Counted from the first letter of the stretch, positions 35,482-45,303 are shown. The stretch: 64,000 nucleotides of DNA from a bacterium (GCA_030426085.1 JAUHYW010000010.1:62001-126000); one strand, 5' to 3'. Translations and numbers: made by a program. The notes: generated by a model from the letters alone, not told the origin.

Positions 35482-36273
35482 ATGATCGCCCTGACCGCAG
35501 GACACCTCACCCGCGATCGGATCCCGTCCGGCTTCGCGCCCGGCGGCGGCGTCTGGTACGTCGCCCACGCGTGGCGGGCGACGGGGCGGGGCCTCGACGT
35601 GCGGGCGGTGACCGCGGCCGATCCGACCCATGTGCCGGCGCACTGGCCGGGCGCCCTGGCGATCCAGGCGGCGCCGGTGACGACGACCTTCCACAACACC
35701 TACGGGCCCGAGGGGCGCACGATGCGGCTCGAGGCGCAGGCGCCGCCGGTGGACGCCTCGCGGCTGGCGCCTGACTGGCGCCGGTGCGACGTGCTGCTGC
35801 TCGCGCCGGTCGCTGGGGAGCTGGATCCGGCGGCGTGGCTGGCCGCGGTGGACGCGGGGATCAGCGCGGCGGGGCTCCAGGGCTGGCTCAAGCAGCGGGT
35901 CGGTGATCGCTTCGTGCCCCGCCCGCGAGGCCTCGACCCCGGCCGCCTGCGCGGGCTGGACGTGGCCTTCCTCAGCGACGAGGACTACGGCGGGGACGAG
36001 GCGTGGCTCGCTTCGCTGCGGGACGCCGTGCCCCGGGTCGTGCTGACCCACGGCGCCGAGGGGTATACCGTCTTCGAGGGCGGTCGGGGCGCGCGGGCGT
36101 CGGTCGAGCCGGTCGGCGAGGTCGATCCCACCGGCGCGGGGGACACCTTCGCCGCGGGCACGGTCGCGGCGCTGGCCATGCGCTCGGGTCTCGCCGAGGC
36201 CGCGCGGGTCGGCGCCCGGCTGGCGGCGCGCTGCGTCGGGGTTCGGGGGCCGGTGAGCGCGCCGTCGGGATGA
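35482..36273 (+). CDS. PfkB-family carbohydrate/nucleoside kinase
   Basis: 263 residues, short for the family. The catalytic signature DPTGAGDTFAAG with Asp base is near the C-terminus, preceded by VVLTHGAEGYTVFE; the N-terminal GGG segment (FAPGGGVWYVA) corresponds to the substrate Gly-Gly motif. The lid region is reduced. The phosphoryl acceptor cannot be predicted. ATG 35482 was preferred to an in-frame GTG at 35470 because GGAGG lies between them at a proper distance. A strong hairpin follows the gene. Confidence 0.8.
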   Translation: MIALTAGHLTRDRIPSGFAPGGGVWYVAHAWRATGRGLDVRAVTAADPTHVPAHWPGALAIQAAPVTTTFHNTYGPEGRTMRLEAQAPPVDASRLAPDWRRCDVLLLAPVAGELDPAAWLAAVDAGISAAGLQGWLKQRVGDRFVPRPRGLDPGRLRGLDVAFLSDEDYGGDEAWLASLRDAVPRVVLTHGAEGYTVFEGGRGARASVEPVGEVDPTGAGDTFAAGTVAALAMRSGLAEAARVGARLAARCVGVRGPVSAPSG

Positions 36274-36276
36274 CAC

Positions 36277-36307
36277 CCTCGGATGCCATGCGCCATGGCA
36301 TCCGAGG
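36277..36307. terminator. Perfect 14-bp hairpin between convergent genes
   Basis: CCTCGGATGCCATG (36277-36290) and CATGGCATCCGAGG (36294-36307) pair perfectly around a 3-nt loop. It fills the 38-bp gap between the PfkB stop and the SDR stop, so it most likely terminates both transcripts. It contains the GGATGCCAT/ATGGCATCC pair seen also at 24376-24399. Confidence 0.75.
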
Positions 36308-36311
36308 CGGG

Positions 36312-37208
36312 TCACATGCTGCCGTCGCTCTTGTCCTTGCCGCCGACCGCCGGCAGCTTGAACGCGCCGGCGAGCACCGGCGGCTCGTGGTTCGGGTCGC
36401 AGCGGTAGGGCACGAAGTCGGTGACCCCCGCCGCCCGGAGGACCTCCATACACAGCAGCGCCTGCCCGGTCCGCGCGCGGGGCGCCGTGCGCAGGACCTC
36501 GAGCGCCGCGTCGGCGACGAGGTCGGCCTTGTACCACAGCGATCGGTTGCCGATGCGGTAGTTGATGGTCGCCGCCGACTCGACGAGCGTCTCGGGCCAC
36601 AGGGCGTTCGCCGCGATGCCCTTGGCCTCGTACTCGGCGGCGATGGCCATCGCGGTCAGCGTCATGCCCAGCTTGCTGATCATGTAGGCCGACTTGCCGG
36701 GCACCGCGTCGAGCACGACCGGCGGGCTCATCATCAGGACGTGTCCCCCGCCGGACGCCTCGAGATGGGGCAGCGCGTGGTGGCACAGCAGGTGGCCCCC
36801 CCGAGCGTTGACCCCCATGACGAGGTCGAAGCGGTTGACCGGGGTGTCGGCGACGCCCTTCCACCACAGGGCCCCGGCGTTGTGGATGACGACGTCCAGC
36901 CGGCCGAAGGTCTCGACCGTGCGGGCGACCCCCGCGGCCACCTGCGCGTCGTCCCGCACGTCCATCGGCACCGCCAGCCCCCGGCCGCCGGCGTCTTCGA
37001 CCTCGGCGACCGTCTGACCGACCGTGCCCGGCAGCCGGGGGTCGGGATCGACGGTCTTGGCGGCGACTGCGACGGCGCAGCCTTCCGCGGCGAGCTTGAG
37101 GGCGATGACCTTGCCGATGCCCCGGCTGGCGCCGGTGATGAGGGCCACCTTGCCGTCGAGGGTCCACGGGGTCTCAGGGTTCGGAGTGTCGGGCTCAGAT
37201 ACAGACAT
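36312..37208 (-). CDS. Short-chain dehydrogenase, Hsdl2-like
   Basis: 298 residues. Rossmann motif TGASRGIG near residue 26 and NAGALWW near 110. The segment MMSPPVVLDAVPGKSAYMISKLGM gives catalytic Ser, Tyr and Lys (YxxxK as YMISK). NALWPETLVESAA is characteristic of the HSDL2-type SDRs, which lack a defined substrate. The start ATG 37208 lies inside the 3' end of the (GE)n lipoprotein gene (14-bp overlap), so the two are probably cotranscribed. NADP(H) use is likely from the Arg after the glycine motif, but not certain. Confidence 0.85.
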   Translation of the reverse strand: MSVSEPDTPNPETPWTLDGKVALITGASRGIGKVIALKLAAEGCAVAVAAKTVDPDPRLPGTVGQTVAEVEDAGGRGLAVPMDVRDDAQVAAGVARTVETFGRLDVVIHNAGALWWKGVADTPVNRFDLVMGVNARGGHLLCHHALPHLEASGGGHVLMMSPPVVLDAVPGKSAYMISKLGMTLTAMAIAAEYEAKGIAANALWPETLVESAATINYRIGNRSLWYKADLVADAALEVLRTAPRARTGQALLCMEVLRAAGVTDFVPYRCDPNHEPPVLAGAFKLPAVGGKDKSDGSM

Positions 37209-38913
37209 GGACTTCCCATCCGTTGTTGCCGGCGATGCAGGCCTGGCCGAACGGGCACGCCCCCACCTCGGGATCACACAGTTGCAGGCACACCGAGCCG
37301 CTGCCGGCGTCGAGGCACACGGTGCGCGGGCCGCAGTCGGCTTGCGCCTCACACAGCTCACCGAGCCCCCGCCGGCCGGCCGGCGCGCAGGCGCCGTCGG
37401 TCTGCAAGAAGCTCAGCAGCCGGCACGCTTCGTCCGGAGCGCAGTCGTCCGCGAGGACGTCGCAGTCCGAGGGCTGGCACAGGCCGATGAACCAGTTCTC
37501 GTCCTCCATCGTACGCGGATCGTCTCGTTGACCGAAGTCCACACACGCTTCACCCGCGCCGCAGCCGTCTGCTCGCGGGTCGCAGAGCTGCTGACAGACG
37601 CCCCGGCCGTCGAGGGGCGCCCCCGGCTCGAGCGGGTCGTCGGGGTCGCCGATGCACAGCGCGCCGCCGCCACAGACCTGCTCGGCGACCGCCGGATCGC
37701 GGGGATCGCCCTGGCTGTCGCAGACCGCGCCGACCGCCGCGACCCCGGCGTCGAGGCACAGCCCGCTCGTCTGGTCGCCGCGCACCGGCTGACAGGTGCC
37801 GAGGCGGCCTGGGGAGAGCTGGCACGGCCCGTTGAGCTCGTCCGCCGCGCAGAAGGCGTAGTAGCAGACGTCCGGCGCCTCGGCGAGCAGCGACTGGCAC
37901 GTCAGATCGAGGTCACAGACGTCGTCGTCGGCGCAGGTGAACATGCAGATGCCCGTGCCATCGCCGGTGGGCAGGCAGGTCTGGCTCTCGTGGCAGTTGG
38001 GCAGATCCGGGTTGCACGGGGCGAACATCGCCGTGATGCAGATGCCGTCCCGGCAGGCCTCGTCGGCGGCGCAGTGGTAGTCGGTCTCGCAGGTGCGATC
38101 GGCCCGCACGCAGCGCCCGTCGGTGCAGACCTCGGCCCGCCCGCAGGGATGGATGCACTCGGGTTCGGGTACATCCGGGGCGACCTCACAAGTGCCCGTC
38201 TCACCGTCGCAGAGGCCGGCTCCGCCGCAGCCCGAGAGGCGGCAGTCGGGCACGCAGATGTCGATGTCTTCCCGCATCAGCTCGGCGTTGGAGCGGGCCT
38301 GGGTCACGCAGACCCAGCCGTCGCGGCACGGGCTGCGGGCGCTGCAACGCTCGAAGCAGAGCTGCTCGAGGCCGCTGGGCATGCACGCCCCGTCGCCGCA
38401 GATGGCGTCGTCCTCACACGGCTGGACGCAAAAGCCATCGGGCGCGGGGAAGCCATCGGCAGCTCGACCATCGGCGCACACACCGGACGCGCAGTCGGCG
38501 CCGACCCCGCACGGGGCACCGCCGCGGGCGCCATCTTCGCCCTCGCCTTCGCCTTCGCCCTCTCCTTCGCCTTCGCCCTCTCCTTCGCCTTCGCCCTCTC
38601 CTTCTCCTTCGCCCTCTCCTTCCCCTTCGCCCTCGCCCTCTCCTTCGCCCTCTCCTTCGCCCTCGCCCTCGCCCTCGCCTTCGCCCTCCCCTTCGCCTTC
38701 GCCTTCGCCCTCCCCTTCGCCTTCACCCTCTCCTTCGCCTTCACCCTCTCCTTCGCCTTCACCCTCTCCTTCGCCTTCGCCTTCGCCCTCGCCTTCGCCC
38801 TCGCCTCCATCGGCGACAGATCCGGCGTCATCCCGGCCGCCCCCGCCACCACCCGCGGGCACGCAACCACAGATCAGACACATCCCCAGCAGGGCAGACC
38901 ACGTCCGGGTCAT
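37195..38913 (-). CDS. Cys-rich surface lipoprotein with long (Gly-Glu)n linker
   Basis: 572 residues. A short leader ends in a CLICGC lipobox. A Gly-rich patch is followed by about 45 Gly-Glu pairs (residues ~35-125; DNA 38540-38810). The remainder is Cys-rich, with many short modules of the form CxxxxxCxxG(x)CxP, as in [12 protein letters not shown] or [14 protein letters not shown]. This is a tethered surface array protein; no enzyme motif is seen. ATG 38913 is preferred (GGAGG five bases upstream) over GTG 38925 and ATG 38916. The linker DNA is a GAGGGC/GAAGGC-type hexanucleotide tract that can change length without frameshift. Divergent from the related lipoprotein at 39229. Confidence 0.8.
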   Translation of the reverse strand: MTRTWSALLGMCLICGCVPAGGGGGGRDDAGSVADGGEGEGEGEGEGEGEGEGEGEGEGEGEGEGEGEGEGEGEGEGEGEGEGEGEGEGEGEGEGEGEGEGEGEGEGEGEGEGEGEGEGEGEGEGEDGARGGAPCGVGADCASGVCADGRAADGFPAPDGFCVQPCEDDAICGDGACMPSGLEQLCFERCSARSPCRDGWVCVTQARSNAELMREDIDICVPDCRLSGCGGAGLCDGETGTCEVAPDVPEPECIHPCGRAEVCTDGRCVRADRTCETDYHCAADEACRDGICITAMFAPCNPDLPNCHESQTCLPTGDGTGICMFTCADDDVCDLDLTCQSLLAEAPDVCYYAFCAADELNGPCQLSPGRLGTCQPVRGDQTSGLCLDAGVAAVGAVCDSQGDPRDPAVAEQVCGGGALCIGDPDDPLEPGAPLDGRGVCQQLCDPRADGCGAGEACVDFGQRDDPRTMEDENWFIGLCQPSDCDVLADDCAPDEACRLLSFLQTDGACAPAGRRGLGELCEAQADCGPRTVCLDAGSGSVCLQLCDPEVGACPFGQACIAGNNGWEVHVCI

Positions 38914-39228
38914 CATCGCCTCCACTCCTGCGCGCCTCGCGCCGTCGATTTCATCGGCGGATCATACAGCCGCTGCTGTGGAACAGAAGCCCGTTGGCGC
39001 CAATCCGGCCAGAGCCTGAACCGCATGCGGTATCCCTTGCCATGAATAGCTCGCGGCGGGCCCTTCGCCCCGCTTTCGCATGGCCCGGGGTTCCCGTACT
39101 ATCCGCGGTCGAGTGCCGAACGCCGGGCCCGATCGCCCGGCCACCGCAGGCGCGCATCACCGGGGAGGCGCGCCTCCATCTTCAGACCGACCGTCCGCGC
39201 GGGGAGCGCCGACGACGAGGGAGGGAAC
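38914..39228. promoter_or_regulatory. Divergent promoter region of the two (GE)n lipoproteins
   Basis: 315-bp gene-free spacer. Candidate -10 boxes: TATGAT on the minus strand (38961-38966), about 48 bp from the 37195-38913 gene start, and TACTAT on the plus strand (39097-39102), with TTTCGC 17 bp upstream, about 125 bp from the 39229 start. The -35 boxes are weak, suggesting activator-dependent expression. Confidence 0.4.
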
Positions 39229-42200
39229 ATGCTCCGCATCTGGTTGGCGTCTGCGCTGGCAGTGTCTCTGGTCATGGGGTGCGACGACGGCGACTCCACC
39301 GCCGACGACGCCGGGATGAGCGGTGGTGAGGGCGAAGGCGAGGGCGAGGGCGAAGGAGAGGGCGAGGGCGAGGGAGAGGGAGAGGGAGAGGGAGAGGGAG
39401 AGGGAGAGGGAGAGGGTGAAGGCGAAGGCGAAGGCGAGGCAGAGTGTGATGCCTCCGGCGGCTGCGATCCCGACGAGATCTGCGTCCTCGGCGCTTGCAT
39501 GACCGCCCAGAGCGCGTGCGTCGACGACGTCGACTGCGCCGAGGGCGAGGCGTGCCTCGCGGAGCTGTGCATCTCGCAGGCCGACGCGTGCGAGAGCAGC
39601 GCCCCGATCGCGGTCGACGGGGAGATCGCGGGCAACAACGCCCTGAGCAGCGCGAGCACCGAGGGCTCGTGCGGCGGCGAGGGCACCGAAGACGTCTACA
39701 CCTGGACCGCAGCGGCCGACGGCACGCACTGCGTCTCGACCCTGCGCTCGCCGATCACCACCGACACCGTGGTCTACATCCGCACCGACTGCGCCGATCC
39801 CGAGAGCGAGCTGGAGGCGGCCTGCAGCGACGACTTCGCGGTCGATGACGTGGGCTTCCGATCCGCGGTGCAGTTCGAGGCCGTGGCCGGGACCACCTAC
39901 TCGATCTTCATCGACACCTTCAGCGTCATCCGGCGGGGCGATTACGTGATCGAGCTGCTCGCCGGCGCCTGCCCCGACGCGCTGCCGCCCGAGTGCGACG
40001 TGGCCCATCCGTGTCCGGACGGGCTGTGCTCGCCCGAGGGCGCGTGCGTCGAGTGCCTCGGGGACGGGGACTGCGCCGAGGGTGTCTGCGACGTCGAGGC
40101 CGGGGCGTGCGTCGAGTGCCTCGAAGACGGCGACTGCGCCGAGGGCGTCTGCGGGGACGGCGTCTGCGTGCAGTGCGTGCGCGACGACCAGTGCGGCGAG
40201 GGCGAAGTCTGCGTGGCCTCGGCGTGCGAGACGAGCAGCCCGCCGGGCTCGTGCGACGCGCCGGGCGACATCGCGCTCGACTCGACGACCTACAGTTCGA
40301 CGGCGGGCCTGGATGACAACCACCAGGCGTCGTGCGGCGGCTCGGCGCGCAACCCCGAGGCCGTCTTCTCGTGGGCCGCGGCGGCGGATGGCCCGGTCTG
40401 CTTCGACACGTTCGGCACGGCGTTCGACACCGTCCTCTACATCCGATCGGCCTGCGCCGATGGTGAGGCCGAGGTCGCGTGCAACGACGACGAATTCGGG
40501 CTCGGGATCAATCCGCAGTCGGGCATCACCCTCGACGCCGAGGCGGGCGCGACCTACTTCGTCTTCGTCGATGGCTTCGGTGAGGTAGAGGCGAACCAGG
40601 GCGGCTTCGCGCTGAACCTGAGCAGCGGGGTCTGCGGGTCGTGCGCGGTCGATGGCGACTGCCGGGTCGAGGGCCGGGTCTGCGTCGGGGGCACCTGCGC
40701 AGTGCCCGAGTGCATCGAGGACGGCGACTGCGGTCCGGACAACGTGTGCGCCGACTACGCGTGCGTCGAGTGCATCGACGACACCGGCTGCGCCGACGGG
40801 GTCTGCGTCGGAGGGGCCTGCGTGGAGTGCCGGGAGGCTGCCGACTGCGCCGAGGGCGTGTGTGACGCCGAGGCGGGTGTCTGCGTGCAGTGCGTCGAGG
40901 ACGCGGATTGCCCCGAAGGGCTCCGCTGCGCCGAGAGCCTGTGCCTCGAGCTCGACCCGGTCGGGACCTGCGAGGCGCCCGTCCCCCTGCCCGTCGGCGA
41001 GCGCCGCCAGGGCGACAGCAGCGACGCGCCGGCCGAGCACGCGTCGAGCCCGGTCGACGGGATGCCCTGCGGCCAGGGCGCGGCGAGCCCCGAGTCGGTC
41101 TACGTCTTCAACAGCGCCGAGGGGGGCTCGTTCTGCGTCTCGCTGCGCGACTCGACCTATGACACCGTGCTGCACGTCCGCACGACGTGCGACGACATCG
41201 CGTCCCAGGTGGACTGCAACGACGACGCGCGGGCCATCACCGGGGACCTCCAGTCGGCCCTCGATCTCGAGGCCGAGGCCGGGGTGGACTACTTCCTCTT
41301 CGTCGACGGCTACGGCGAGGACAACAGCGGGCTGTATCGCATCCTCGTCTCGCCGGGCGCCTGCGGTTCGTGCGAGGCCGACGCCGACTGCCTCGACGGC
41401 GACTTCTGCCACGAGGGCTTCTGTCGGGACGTCGAGTGCGACGAGGCGGGCATGGGCTGCTTCGGCGACCAGATGTGCGTCGACCGACTGTGCATCGACT
41501 GCCTCGAAGACGCCGACTGCGCGGAGGGGATCTGCGAGGCCAACGCCTGCGTCGACTGCCGGGTGGACGGCGACTGCGCCGAGGGGGTCTGCGAGGCCAA
41601 CGCCTGCGTCGAGTGTCGGGCGGAGGCCGACTGTGCGGAGGGCTTCTGCCTCGTCGAGCAGAACGCCTGCGTCGAGTGCATCGAGAACGCCGACTGTGGC
41701 GTGGGCTACTGCCAGGACAACGCATGCATCGAGTGCATCGGCGACGAGGATTGCCTGCCGGGGCAAGGCTGCATCGACGCGATGTGCCAGGCGCCCATCG
41801 CCCCGGGCACCTGCGAGGCGCCCAACCCGCTCGCGGTCGGCGAGCGCTTCGTGGGGACGACGGTCGACGCCCCCGCCCAGCACGGGGCCACCTGCGCCGA
41901 CGGGGCCGGCAGCCCCGAGTCGGTCTTCGCGCTGACGGTCGATGCCCCCCAGGCGATCTGCGTGCACACCGGCGGATCGGGCTACGACAGCGCGCTGCAC
42001 GTCCGCACCGCGTGCGCCGACGCCGAGAGCGAGATCGCCTGCGACGACGACAGCGACTTCCTGCGCTCGGACGACGGCGCGGTGACCATCGAGGCCGATC
42101 CGGCGCAGACCTACTACGTGTTCGTCGACGGCTACGGCGACGACAGCTCGGGGGTGTACTACGTGCAGGCCACGGCCGGCGGGTGCGGGGTCTGCGCCGA

Positions 42201-42810
42201 CGACGCCGACTGCCGGGAGGACGAGCGCTGTGGCCCCGAGGGCATGTGCGTGGTGCCCGAGTGCATCGACGACGCCGGCTGCGAGTTCTCGTTCTCCGGG
42301 CCGCTGTGCGAGGCGATGAGGTGCGTCGAGTGTCGGGGCGATGCCGACTGCGAGGAGGGCCGGGCCTGTGGCCTCGGCGGGCGGTGCACGGCGCCCTCGG
42401 CGGCCTGTGCGCCGGAGAACGTGCTCGAGGGCGGCCTGGGGCGGTTCGTGGGCAGCTCGGAGAACGCGCCTTCTGAGACCGACGGCGCCTGCGTGGGCAC
42501 CGGGCCGGAGATCGTCTACAGCTTCACCGTGGACGCCCCGATTCAGGTCTGCGTCGACACCTTCGACTCGGCGTTCGACACCGGCCTGTACGTGCGGGCG
42601 GGCGACTGCCAGCTCGGCGACGAGTTGGCCTGCAACGACGACGTGGGGCTCGACGTCCGCCAGTCGGCGGTCGAGTTCGAAGCCGAGCCGGGCACGGCCT
42701 ACTACGTCTTCGTCGACGCGTTCGCCGGCGGCGGGGAGTATGTGCTCAACATCGCCGACTGCGCCGCCGAGGTCCCGCCCGATCCCGAGCCGGCCCCCGA
42801 AGCGCCCTGA
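39229..42810 (+). CDS. Large Cys-rich surface lipoprotein with (Gly-Glu)n linker and repeated beta modules
   Basis: 1193 residues. Lipobox SLVMGC (Cys18), an Asp-rich patch, then about 18 Gly-Glu pairs (residues ~33-69). The rest alternates two kinds of module. Cys-rich repeats read CVECxxDxDCAEGVC in runs. Five ~110-residue beta domains follow the theme SPESVFxFTVDA, VCVxTxGSxYDTVLHVRTxC, ACNDD, YYVFVDGYG, as PPC-like or bacterial Ig-like adhesion folds. No catalytic motif. The whole is a long stalk exposed on the cell surface, likely for adhesion or contact with prey or matrix. GAGGGA precedes ATG 39229. The hexanucleotide linker (39330-39440) could vary by slippage. Confidence 0.82.
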   Translation: MLRIWLASALAVSLVMGCDDGDSTADDAGMSGGEGEGEGEGEGEGEGEGEGEGEGEGEGEGEGEGEGEGEAECDASGGCDPDEICVLGACMTAQSACVDDVDCAEGEACLAELCISQADACESSAPIAVDGEIAGNNALSSASTEGSCGGEGTEDVYTWTAAADGTHCVSTLRSPITTDTVVYIRTDCADPESELEAACSDDFAVDDVGFRSAVQFEAVAGTTYSIFIDTFSVIRRGDYVIELLAGACPDALPPECDVAHPCPDGLCSPEGACVECLGDGDCAEGVCDVEAGACVECLEDGDCAEGVCGDGVCVQCVRDDQCGEGEVCVASACETSSPPGSCDAPGDIALDSTTYSSTAGLDDNHQASCGGSARNPEAVFSWAAAADGPVCFDTFGTAFDTVLYIRSACADGEAEVACNDDEFGLGINPQSGITLDAEAGATYFVFVDGFGEVEANQGGFALNLSSGVCGSCAVDGDCRVEGRVCVGGTCAVPECIEDGDCGPDNVCADYACVECIDDTGCADGVCVGGACVECREAADCAEGVCDAEAGVCVQCVEDADCPEGLRCAESLCLELDPVGTCEAPVPLPVGERRQGDSSDAPAEHASSPVDGMPCGQGAASPESVYVFNSAEGGSFCVSLRDSTYDTVLHVRTTCDDIASQVDCNDDARAITGDLQSALDLEAEAGVDYFLFVDGYGEDNSGLYRILVSPGACGSCEADADCLDGDFCHEGFCRDVECDEAGMGCFGDQMCVDRLCIDCLEDADCAEGICEANACVDCRVDGDCAEGVCEANACVECRAEADCAEGFCLVEQNACVECIENADCGVGYCQDNACIECIGDEDCLPGQGCIDAMCQAPIAPGTCEAPNPLAVGERFVGTTVDAPAQHGATCADGAGSPESVFALTVDAPQAICVHTGGSGYDSALHVRTACADAESEIACDDDSDFLRSDDGAVTIEADPAQTYYVFVDGYGDDSSGVYYVQATAGGCGVCADDADCREDERCGPEGMCVVPECIDDAGCEFSFSGPLCEAMRCVECRGDADCEEGRACGLGGRCTAPSAACAPENVLEGGLGRFVGSSENAPSETDGACVGTGPEIVYSFTVDAPIQVCVDTFDSAFDTGLYVRAGDCQLGDELACNDDVGLDVRQSAVEFEAEPGTAYYVFVDAFAGGGEYVLNIADCAAEVPPDPEPAPEAP

Positions 42811-42927
42811 GCCGACCGCCGCGCCTCTCACCCCCCGACGCGCGGATCCGCCCCGTGCGCAGGACGCCTCGCTCTCCCGGGTGACCCGTGGCATGCTGCC
42901 CCGGCCCGTCCACGCAGGAGCCGGCCC

Positions 42928-43962
42928 ATGCCCCAGACCCAGCCGACCGAGGCCCGCATCCGCACCGTCAGCATGCTCGTGCTGGCGGTCATCGCCAGCG
43001 CCGGCGCCCTGTACTGGCTGCGCCCGGTGATGATCCCCCTGGTGCTGGCGGTTCTGCTGACCTATGTGCTCGGGCCGCTCGTCGACCTGCTCATCCGCCG
43101 GCTCAGAGTGCCCCGGGCCCTGGCCATCGGCCTCGCCCTGCTCATCGGCTCGCTGCTGCTGGTCGTCCTCGGGGGGCTGATCTCGAGTTCGGTGCAGACC
43201 CTCAGCGCCAACAGCGCGGCCTACGAGGCGCGGATCGGGGACTTGCAGGCCCGGGCCGTCGACGCGCTGGCCGGGCTGGGGATCGAGATGGACGCCGGCA
43301 CGGTCCAGACGAAGGTCGAGGGGCTGCCGCTGCAGGACTGGCTCAGCTCGCTGGCCAACGGGCTGGTGGCGACGCTGTCCAACACCGTCCTGGTGCTCAT
43401 CTTCGCGATCTACATGCTGCAAGGCAGCGCCATGACGTCGATGGGCGGCCAGCCGGGCGGCATGCGCTCCGAGATCGTGGGCCGCATCCGGCGCTACATC
43501 AGCCTCAAGGTCTCGATCTCGGCCGCCACCGGCGCGCTGGTCGGGCTGCTGCTGTGGATCCTGGGGGTCGAGCTGGCGCTGGTCTTCGGGGTGCTGGCGT
43601 TCGTGCTCAACTTCATCCCCAGCGTGGGCTCGATCATCGCGACGCTGCTGCCCCTCCCGGTGGTGCTGCTCGACCCCGACTTCTCGATGGCGACGCTGGT
43701 GCTCGTGGTGCTGCTGCCGGGCGGGGTGCAGATGGCGGTGGGCAACGCGCTCGAACCCAAGCTGATGGGGGATCAGCTCGAGCTGCACCCGATCACCATT
43801 CTGGCCGCGCTGACGTTCTGGGGCATGCTGTGGGGCATCCCGGGCATGCTGCTCGCCGTGCCGCTGACCGCCGCCCTGCGCATCGTACTCGACGGGCTCG
43901 ACCTGACCCGGCCGGTGGCCCGCATGATGGCCGGGCACATGACCCCCGAGCCCACCGACTGA
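42928..43962 (+). CDS. AI-2E family (PerM-type) permease
   Basis: 344 residues with about eight membrane helices. The family layout is present: an N-terminal helix pair with WLRPVMIPLVLAVLLTYVLGPLVD, a large soluble loop (about 85-150), SLKVSISAATGAL, FVLNFIPSVGSIIA and the end block ALEPKLMGDQLELHPI. Members export small molecules or act as Na+/H+ antiporters; AI-2 export was proposed for TqsA, but the substrate here is unknown. GGAG precedes ATG 42928. Confidence 0.88.
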   Translation: MPQTQPTEARIRTVSMLVLAVIASAGALYWLRPVMIPLVLAVLLTYVLGPLVDLLIRRLRVPRALAIGLALLIGSLLLVVLGGLISSSVQTLSANSAAYEARIGDLQARAVDALAGLGIEMDAGTVQTKVEGLPLQDWLSSLANGLVATLSNTVLVLIFAIYMLQGSAMTSMGGQPGGMRSEIVGRIRRYISLKVSISAATGALVGLLLWILGVELALVFGVLAFVLNFIPSVGSIIATLLPLPVVLLDPDFSMATLVLVVLLPGGVQMAVGNALEPKLMGDQLELHPITILAALTFWGMLWGIPGMLLAVPLTAALRIVLDGLDLTRPVARMMAGHMTPEPTD

Positions 43963-43971
43963 TCGCGCCGC

Positions 43972-44508
43972 TCAGGCCTGGATGCGCCGCGCGGTGTAGC
44001 GCCCGGTCCCGAAGCGGTTGACCAGCGCCCGCAGCGCCCGCCGGGTCTCGGCCACCGAGCGGGCGTCGGTCGGGCCGTCCAGGTCGATGGTCGCCCCCTT
44101 GACCCCCGCGAGCACATCGGCCATCGCGGTCTTCAGCTCGTCGATGCGGGCCTGCTGCTCGATGAGCCGCTCGTTGACCGCCTCGAGCCGGTCGGCGATG
44201 TTCTTGACCATCTTCTTGCCGGCCGCCTCGGTCCCGAGGAAGGCCGTCGCCTGCCGGGCCGAGAGCCGGACCAGGGTCACCGAGGTCTCGGCCTTGATCG
44301 TGGCCATGCGATCCTGCCCGGTGATGACCGACGATTCGCCGACGTAGGCCCCTTGCTCGGCGATCTCGCCCACCTTCTTGCCGTTGCGGTACACGCCCAG
44401 GCGCCCGGCGAGCAGGATGATCATGCCCCCACCGGCGGTGCCCTCCTCGAGGATGGTCGTGCCAGCCTTCACCGTGCGGGCGAGGCTGTGCAGGTTGCGC
44501 TCGGTCAT
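43972..44508 (-). CDS. Cyclic-nucleotide-binding-domain protein
   Basis: 178 residues. Residues ~8-120 form a cNMP-binding beta-roll: TVKAGTTILEEGT, MIILLAGRLGVYRNGKKVGEI, then YVGESSVITGQDRMATIKAETSV, where GES and R...AT correspond to the phosphate cassette. No DNA-binding domain follows; instead there is a ~40-residue amphipathic helix (ADRLEAVNERLIEQQARIDELK) and a short tail. It probably signals through protein contacts. GGGGGGA precedes ATG 44508. Convergent with the permease. Confidence 0.82.
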   Translation of the reverse strand: MTERNLHSLARTVKAGTTILEEGTAGGGMIILLAGRLGVYRNGKKVGEIAEQGAYVGESSVITGQDRMATIKAETSVTLVRLSARQATAFLGTEAAGKKMVKNIADRLEAVNERLIEQQARIDELKTAMADVLAGVKGATIDLDGPTDARSVAETRRALRALVNRFGTGRYTARRIQA

Positions 44509-44537
44509 CGGTCCCCCCGGGAGGCGGCGCCGACGAC

Positions 44538-45089
44538 TCACTCGCGGTGGGCCTCCACCTCGAGCAGCCGCCAGGAGTTGGCGCCGTGGTTGTGAACGTG
44601 AAAATACAGGGGCGTGCCGGCCGGCGCCTCTTCTTCGAGGGTCACCTCGACCGGATAGACCGCCTCCCGCCCGGGGATGGGGATGCGATCCTCCCACAGC
44701 AGCCGGTCGCCGAGCATGAGCGCGACGTGCCCCTCGGCTCGCTGCTCGGCCCAGAGCTGGAGGTGCCACACCGTCGCCTCGATCGTATCCCCCGCGCGCA
44801 GATCGGCCGCGATCGGGTGAGCGAACGTCCCGTAGTGGCAGATATCGGTCTCGACCTCGAAGATGCCGTCCTCCGCTTTGGCCCCGTGGATCGGGCAGTC
44901 GACGTCGGGGGGTCGATCGTCGAAGGGATCCTGCTCGGCGTCGACCGGGGCCCAGTCCTCGGGCAGCGCGAGGATCACCGTGCCGGTCCAGGGCGCCGAG
45001 CCCGCGTCTCCCGCCGGATCCCCGCCGTCGTCGTCGCAGCCCGGCAGGCCGATCAGCAGCAGCGTGGCGATGGTCGCGCGGCGTATCAC
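44538..45089 (-). CDS. Small lipoprotein, unknown function
   Basis: 183 residues from GTG 45089 (GTG 45104 also possible). The leader ends in LLLIGLPGC (lipobox, Cys at about 17) followed by an acidic patch. The mature part is rich in Trp/Asp/His, with DVDCPIHGAK, DICHYGTFAHP and HVHNHGANSWRLLEV; four His near the end and two Cys could form a metal site. No family recognised. Divergent from the 45304 lipoprotein with a 214-bp spacer. Confidence 0.6.
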   Translation of the reverse strand: MIRRATIATLLLIGLPGCDDDGGDPAGDAGSAPWTGTVILALPEDWAPVDAEQDPFDDRPPDVDCPIHGAKAEDGIFEVETDICHYGTFAHPIAADLRAGDTIEATVWHLQLWAEQRAEGHVALMLGDRLLWEDRIPIPGREAVYPVEVTLEEEAPAGTPLYFHVHNHGANSWRLLEVEAHRE

Positions 45090-45303
45090 CCGCCCAGATG
45101 ACACCCATCGCCCGTTCGACGCAAGCCGACGTGGAGCACGCTTCGTCCAACGCGCCAGGCGTGTCACGGCGTCGGGTGTCCGCCGGTATCGGATCGTGGC
45201 ATCATGCCGGCCGGGGGCGCAGAACGACGCCGCCCGCGCGTTGTGGCACGCCCTGTGCTCTACTGCCTCGGCGTTCGCACAACACTCTCGGAAGGAGCCC
45301 GAC

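Noticed and set aside
33525-35774. 749-residue plus-strand frame opposite the acyl-CoA ligase
   Set aside because: It is antisense to a gene with complete AMP-binding motifs and ends in the PfkB gene in the wrong frame.
39157-43938. A 1593-residue open frame on the minus strand
   Set aside because: It is antisense to the Cys-rich lipoprotein and the AI-2E permease, both with clear family features. Its composition is His/Arg/Asp-rich, as expected of a GC-rich shadow frame, and it contains no recognisable domain.
42928-43962. Naming the permease as the AI-2 exporter TqsA
   Set aside because: The family is broad and most members are not AI-2 transporters; no quorum-sensing genes are nearby.
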